From Halicephalobus mephisto (Eukaryota > Nematoda > Chromadorea > Rhabditida > Panagrolaimidae), in NCBI GenBank assembly GCA_009193035.1, contig SWDT01000012.1, positions 434,001-498,000 on the forward strand: DNA of 64,000 nucleotides, read 5' to 3'. Numbering within the stretch: position 1 is the first letter of the stretch; each line of letters opens with the position of its first letter. The position numbers and the translations under genes are program-made. Below, in pieces: positions 59,191 through 64,000 of the stretch. Below the pieces are notes generated by a model that made no database searches, had not been told where the DNA came from, and was given only the letters and a program-made list of their open reading frames with translations.

Positions 59191-60099
59191 TCATGGAAGG
59201 TTCTAGAGCTTTTCAAACCCTCGTGACAATGTTTAACCATTTTAGAATTTTATTGAAGTTTCTAGAACCCTTCAGTATTTCATAAAAATCTTGTAGGTTT
59301 CCACAATCCAATGGAATTTTAAAAAATATCTAAAATTGAAAGTTTTGAAGATTTTAGAAAACTTTAAGATTTCATGTTGAGAAAATTTTACAGTAATTTT
59401 TAATTTTTATTTATTAAATTATTATTTTCGAATATTCTGAATTCTGCAAAATCCATTTAAATTATTTAGAGCGAAATTTAAGATTTTAGAAAATTATTAT
59501 TTTTATTTATTAAATTATTATTTTCGAAAGTTCTGAATTCTCCAAAATTCATTTAAATTATTTAAAGCGAAATTTAACTTAGAAAATTGACGTCGAAATA
59601 ATTTAATAAAAAAGTTCTTTGTTAATTTTTATAATATTAAAATTGATTTATTTGAAATTACGTTTGAAATTCTATAAATCCAACTTGCAAATTTCTGTTT
59701 TGATTTTTAAAATTCGGTTTTTTTGGAAACTTTCGAAAATTTTATTTTTCTTTAAAAATGAATTTATTTCCAAATTTAGAATTAACTTTGGAATTTGTCT
59801 TTTTTCAAATCTCATTTTTGGACACAGATAAAGTTGGACAAAAATGATTTTAAAAAATATATTCTGCTTTAAAAAACTATTTATGGATTTAAAAAATTAA
59901 ACGTAATTTTACATCTGTCAAAAAACTTTTTTTTTGTTTGCGGGGTTGTTCGAACTATTTCCGCATTTTCAAAAATGTTTTTTAAATTTTTATGAAAAAA
60001 TTATCGGACTTTCGAAAGTTTTTATTAAATTTAGATTTTTTGAATTTAAAAAGAAGGGTTTTGGAAGTAGATAAAGAAGAAATTTGTCTTCCTGGTTTT

Positions 60100-60340
60100 C
60101 AAAATTTTAAAATTAAAGTTATTTTATATTTTAAGATTAAAATTATCTTACATTTCAAAATTAAAATTATTTTATATTTTATATTTCAAAATTAAAATTA
60201 TTTTATATTTCAAAATTAAAATTATCTTATATTTCAAAATTAAAATTATTTTAAAATTAAAATTAAAGTTATTTTATATTTTAAAATTAAAATTATCTTA
60301 TATTTCAAAATTAAAATTATTTTATATTTCAAAATTTCGA
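60100..60340. repeat. AT-rich repeat of aaaattattttatatttcaa
   Basis: About nine imperfect units of 24-28 bp in which aaaattaaaattattttata and atttcaaaatta alternate. No coding meaning. Confidence 0.85.
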
Positions 60341-61299
60341 GATTACTGTATTTAAACAATTATTAAGAATTTTTATTTTTTTACTATTAATTTTGACACG
60401 AAAATTACAAATTTAAAAAATTTTTAGTTTTAAAAAACATTTTTTTTAAATTAATTTTTTTGAAAAACTCCGATTTTGACACAAAAAAATTCGTTTTTTG
60501 ATGATTGAGATTTTTGTTTTTTTAAATTTTGAAACATTTTTAAGTTTTTTTTAAATTAAAAAATTTTTTATTTTAGATATTGTGAAATTTTTTCATTAAT
60601 CTTCGACCTGGCACTGGTCTTAATTTTTAATTTCCGAATTTACGTCGGAATTTGACTCAATAATGTTCAAATTCGATAAACTTTTTTGTTTTTTTTGAGA
60701 TGTCTGAAACAATCAGCATCTAATTTTTGTGTTTTATTGAGAAAAATTTTTCCGTTTATGAATCTGACCGAATTCAACCGTACGAAGAATTTTTTGTTTT
60801 TTGCAAAGTCCGTTCGACGTTCCCATGTCATGTGGTCAATATCCTGGGAACCAGAAGTGCTGAAGGCTATTTTTTGAATTTGAGTAAATCTTGACTCATG
60901 CATGAATTGATTCAATAAGTCCGGATTTTCGACGAGACGTTGTTTTTAAAAAACAGCGAAAAATAAAACATTGTCTCGAAGGAAAAGTAAAAAAATCGTT
61001 TTTCAGAGTTACAGTAAGAAATTTATTTTCATCCATAAGTCAATCATTTTCGAGATTACGGTATTTGAGTAAGATTGTGGAATTTTTAAGGATTAATTGG
61101 ATGTGTCCGGAACTTTGAAAAAATTAATTTTAATCATTTTTGATTTCAACCAAGAAGTTTTGAAAATTCCCGTCGAGACAATTTTTGAATTTTCGCAAGA
61201 AATATTTGTATTTTTACAAAAGTACAATTTGGGATTTTGAAAAACAAATTTAATTCTAATAATTTCTTTTTTAACTAAAAACTTCCGAAAATACACATT

Positions 61300-61980
61300 C
61301 ATACAAAAAATGTAACTTTAAATTCAGTAATTAATGGAAATCGTCAGTATTAAGTTCTAATTTTCGTCATAAATGTCAAATATTCATGAAAAATGTGACA
61401 ATTGTTACATTTTTGTCACATTTTGCAATTTTTATTGAGCTAAAAGTTACATTTTTTGTGTGAACTTAATGAAACTATATTGAATCTAATATACCTGATA
61501 TATCAGTCTTTTTAATGTATATCTATATATCATATACAACCCACCGATATCAACACACAAAAAAAAGTAACTTTTGGCCTAGTAACAGATACAAGTTGTC
61601 ACTATTAAAGTCTAATTTCTGTCACAAATGCTAATTATTTATGGAAAATGTAACCATTGTGTTACATTTTTGCCAAACTTTATAATCATCACAAAACCAA
61701 AAGTTACATTTTTTGTGTGAACTTAATGAAACTATATATTGAATCTAGTATACCTGATATATCAGTCTTCTTAATGTATATCTATATATCATATACAACC
61801 CACCGATATCAACACACAAAAAAAAGTAACTTTTGGCCTAGTAACAGATACAAGTTGCCACTATTAAGGTCTAATTTCTGTCACAAATGCTAATTATTTA
61901 TGGAAAATATAACCATTGTGTTACATTTTTGCCAAACTTTATAATCATCACGAGACCAAAAGTTACATTTTTTGTGTATT
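61300..61980. repeat. Tandem array of three TIR elements separated by a conserved spacer
   Basis: Elements at about 61300-61463, 61553-61719 and 61812-61979 each have inverted ends of the cacaaaaaatgtaactttt type. Two near-identical spacers carry tatacctgatatatcagtct and ccaccgatatcaacacac. The last two units repeat with a period of about 259 bp. The same arrangement, reversed, is at 4.9-5.4 kb. Confidence 0.85.
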
Positions 61981-62384
61981 GATGTAATCTTTTAAACTTT
62001 CGAACTTTTTAACGCATTTAAATTTTTTATAATAATACACTTTTAAAATTAATGGTTTTCGAACATTGCGGAATTCCGTAAACTTTAAATTTCAAAGTTT
62101 TTCAACCAGGAAGTTTGAGAAACTCCGTTGGGATAATTATTTTCGGAATATCGTTTCAAATATTTTTATTTTTTCGTGACTTTTAAAATCTTTTGGATTT
62201 TTTTAGAATTTCAGAAAATCACAAAAAATTTCACTTTTTAGTCTTAATTGGAATTGTTCTAAAATTTATATCGAGATTTTTCTGAAATTTTACAACAAAT
62301 ATTTCTATTTTTATAATCACATGATTTTGGATTTTTTTAGAACTGCTGAATGTCAAAGTTTCGTAGTTCCGGTCTCAGGTGGAA

Positions 62385-62680
62385 AATTTGAAATATTCGT
62401 GTCGAGATAATTTTAGAAAGTTTTATTTTTATGAAAATTTTATTTTTATCATATTTAATGTTTTAAATTATTTTAAAAACGAAAATTATAATATTTTTTA
62501 TCTCGACTGCAAAATTCGAAATATTCGTGTTGAGATAATTTAGAAAATTCTATTTTTATGAAAATTTTATTTTTATCATATTTAATGTTTTAAATTATTT
62601 TAAAAACGAAAATTACAGTATTTTTTATCTCGAATAGAAAATTTGAAATATTCGTGTCGAGATAATTTAGAAAATTTTGC
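62385..62680. repeat. About 128-bp tandem repeat, 2.3 copies
   Basis: gaaatattcgtgtcgagata appears at about 62390, 62518 and 62645. Between them lie tatttttatgaaaattttat and aaattattttaaaaacgaaa. The unit contains the dispersed attcgtgtcgagataatttt motif. Confidence 0.8.
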
Positions 62681-63494
62681 AGAAAATAATTCAATTTTTG
62701 TACTTGCATAATCCTGTGTCTTATCCGTTTTTTTCGTCTCATTTATCCTTCCATTGTTTCGTGTTATTGGTTAATTTTTCGTTTTCCAACGGCACCTCCA
62801 GGTCCAAGTTTCTTTTTCAAAAAAGGAAGAGTCAAAGGTCGGACGTAACTGACTTTAAATTGTTCGTTTTTTTCTAACTTACTTCCTCATTGATTCAACC
62901 ACATTTACTATGAAATTGAGACTAGAGGATTAGCCCAGGATTAAGAATAATTTTTGTTTTGCGGTGGCGATGATAGATGAGCTTGAACAATTTTCTTGTC
63001 ATTGATCTGTCAACAAGGGATTGAACACGAGGTTTAAGAGATCAATTTCCTCGAATTTAGAAAACCAAACTTCTTTTTTTAAATATTTTCTAAATTCTTG
63101 TATTTTAAACAAAAAATATTTTCACAAATATCATAAATTGAAATTTTATGAATTTTTTTATTGATTTTATTATTTTTAAGTTCTTTTATAAATAGCTCTA
63201 GTTTTGTTATTAATTATAATTTTTTTTAAAATTAAATAAAATTTAAAAAATTGAAATAAATTTTTTATTATAATTTTATTTTTTTATAAAATTTTGAAAA
63301 TTATATAAAATTTAAAAAATTGAAATAAATTCGCTCATTTTATTGATCAATTTCTAATCAGCTATTTTTAAATAACTTTTTTACTATGACTTTATTTTTA
63401 TAACAGTTGTTTTATAAATAGTTTAATTTTTCACCGTTCTCAATTGTCGAATTGGTTTTTTGCAGAAAAAATTACTGAAAATGAAAATCAGTAT

Positions 63495-63740
63495 TTATAA
63501 ATTTTTAAAATTATTTTCTTTTGTAAAATATACACAAAATTGGATTATGAATTTAAAAAATTTTTTAAATTATTTTCTTTTATAAAATATACACAAAATT
63601 AAATTATGAATTTAAAAAATTTTTAAAATTATTTTCTTTTATAAAATATACACAAAATTGGATTATGGATTTTATAAATTTTTAAAATTATTTTCTTTTA
63701 TAAAACATACACAAAATTGGATTATGGATTTTATAAATTT
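63495..63740. repeat. 60-bp satellite-like repeat, about 4 copies
   Basis: Units of 60 bp carry ttattttcttttataaaata and tacacaaaattggattatg. Because 60 is a multiple of three, one frame stays open (a 70-codon frame ends at 63870), but there is no splice or family support for a gene. Confidence 0.85.
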
Positions 63741-64000
63741 TTTGAATGGCTTCAAAGTAAGATATTATTCATTTCCGAAGATCGCTGTAGTTATTTTTCT
63801 TATTAAAGTTAATCCGACAGACATTTTAAATTCAACATTGTTTTTTCCTAAACATGTTTTTAATTTTTAATCCGTTTTATATACATCTGTACTTTACTTT
63901 TCAAACATATACTATTATCGTTAAAAAAACTAAAATTTCCCTTAGGCAAACTTTTCCGGAAATTTTCAATTATTTTCGAAAAAACCATCAATCTACTTTT

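Larger units (their letters stand above)
51022..64000. other. Gene-poor, repeat-rich region
   Basis: About 13 kb with no supportable gene: long AT-rich stretches and only short open frames without splice structure. It is filled by dispersed short motifs (aaaattcgtgtcgagacaat, ttctagaagtttttagaatt) and the tandem arrays listed separately. A more GC-balanced segment at 51780-52320 has no coding frame. Another at 54350-54500 leads into a 40-bp array. I checked for tRNA-like cloverleaf motifs by eye and saw none. Confidence 0.6.

Noticed and set aside
63658..63870. 70-codon frame across the 60-bp array
   Set aside because: It is open because the repeat length is a multiple of three. No start context or conservation evidence.
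50473..64000. CRISPR-like or phage-like repeats
   Set aside because: The regular arrays are direct minisatellites without unique spacers, in a eukaryotic genome.

Overview
The window looks like a nuclear chromosome segment from a nematode, most likely Caenorhabditis or a close rhabditid. It is AT-rich, with many 40-60 nt introns of the gtaagt...ttttcag type and several acceptors placed just before an ATG, as expected for spliced-leader trans-splicing. It also carries nematode-type families: a DB-domain secreted protein, an EGG-1/EGG-2-like LDL-receptor-repeat protein, Str-superfamily chemoreceptors, a Clc-like claudin and an SLC17 transporter. I worked out the gene models by hand from splice sites and reading-frame phase. 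None was checked against a database.

Layout. 1-2.8 kb: the 3' part of a BPI/LBP-type lipid-binding gene, rich in tandem repeats and MITEs. 3.2-4.4 kb: DB-module protein. 4.4-7.5 kb: repeats, including a MITE nested in another MITE, a solo-LTR-like element and a broken piece of the LDLa gene. 7.6-9.5 kb: EGG-like type II membrane protein with LDLa repeats. 10.4-13.3 kb: an acyl-CoA/4-coumarate-CoA-ligase-like enzyme, followed 158 bp later by a small one-TM protein, then by a convergent four-TM protein whose stop lies 11 bp away. 16-21.6 kb: a chemoreceptor pseudogene, an SLC17-like transporter and an intact single-exon chemoreceptor. 22.5-24.6 kb: a von Willebrand A / alpha-kinase fusion with a C-terminal membrane helix. 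25-27 kb: pseudogene fragments. 27-28.9 kb: UDP-glycosyltransferase. 30-31.2 kb: an unrecognised protein whose stop codon lies inside a fold-back element. 31.7-37.1 kb: RPGRIP1L/MKS-5 (ciliary transition zone). 38.5-40.5 kb: a chemoreceptor and an inverted broken copy. 42.2-43.4 kb: hyccin/FAM126. 44.1-45 kb: Clc-like claudin. 46.3-49.2 kb: a DNA2-like protein with a complete-looking nuclease and Fe-S module but an eroded, truncated helicase. 49.75-50.5 kb: CFAP20. 50.5-64 kb: a gene desert of dispersed and tandem repeats.

Functional links. Two ciliary genes (RPGRIP1L/mks-5 and CFAP20) each have an X-box-like RFX/DAF-19 motif 62-98 bp upstream of the ATG, which fits shared ciliary control. 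Other themes are lipid and xenobiotic handling (BPI-like, acyl-CoA ligase, UGT), transport (SLC17), membrane-lipid kinase scaffolding (hyccin) and chemosensation.

The most unusual items are the tail-anchored VWA-alpha-kinase and the DNA2-like protein whose ATPase motifs have decayed while the nuclease motifs remain.
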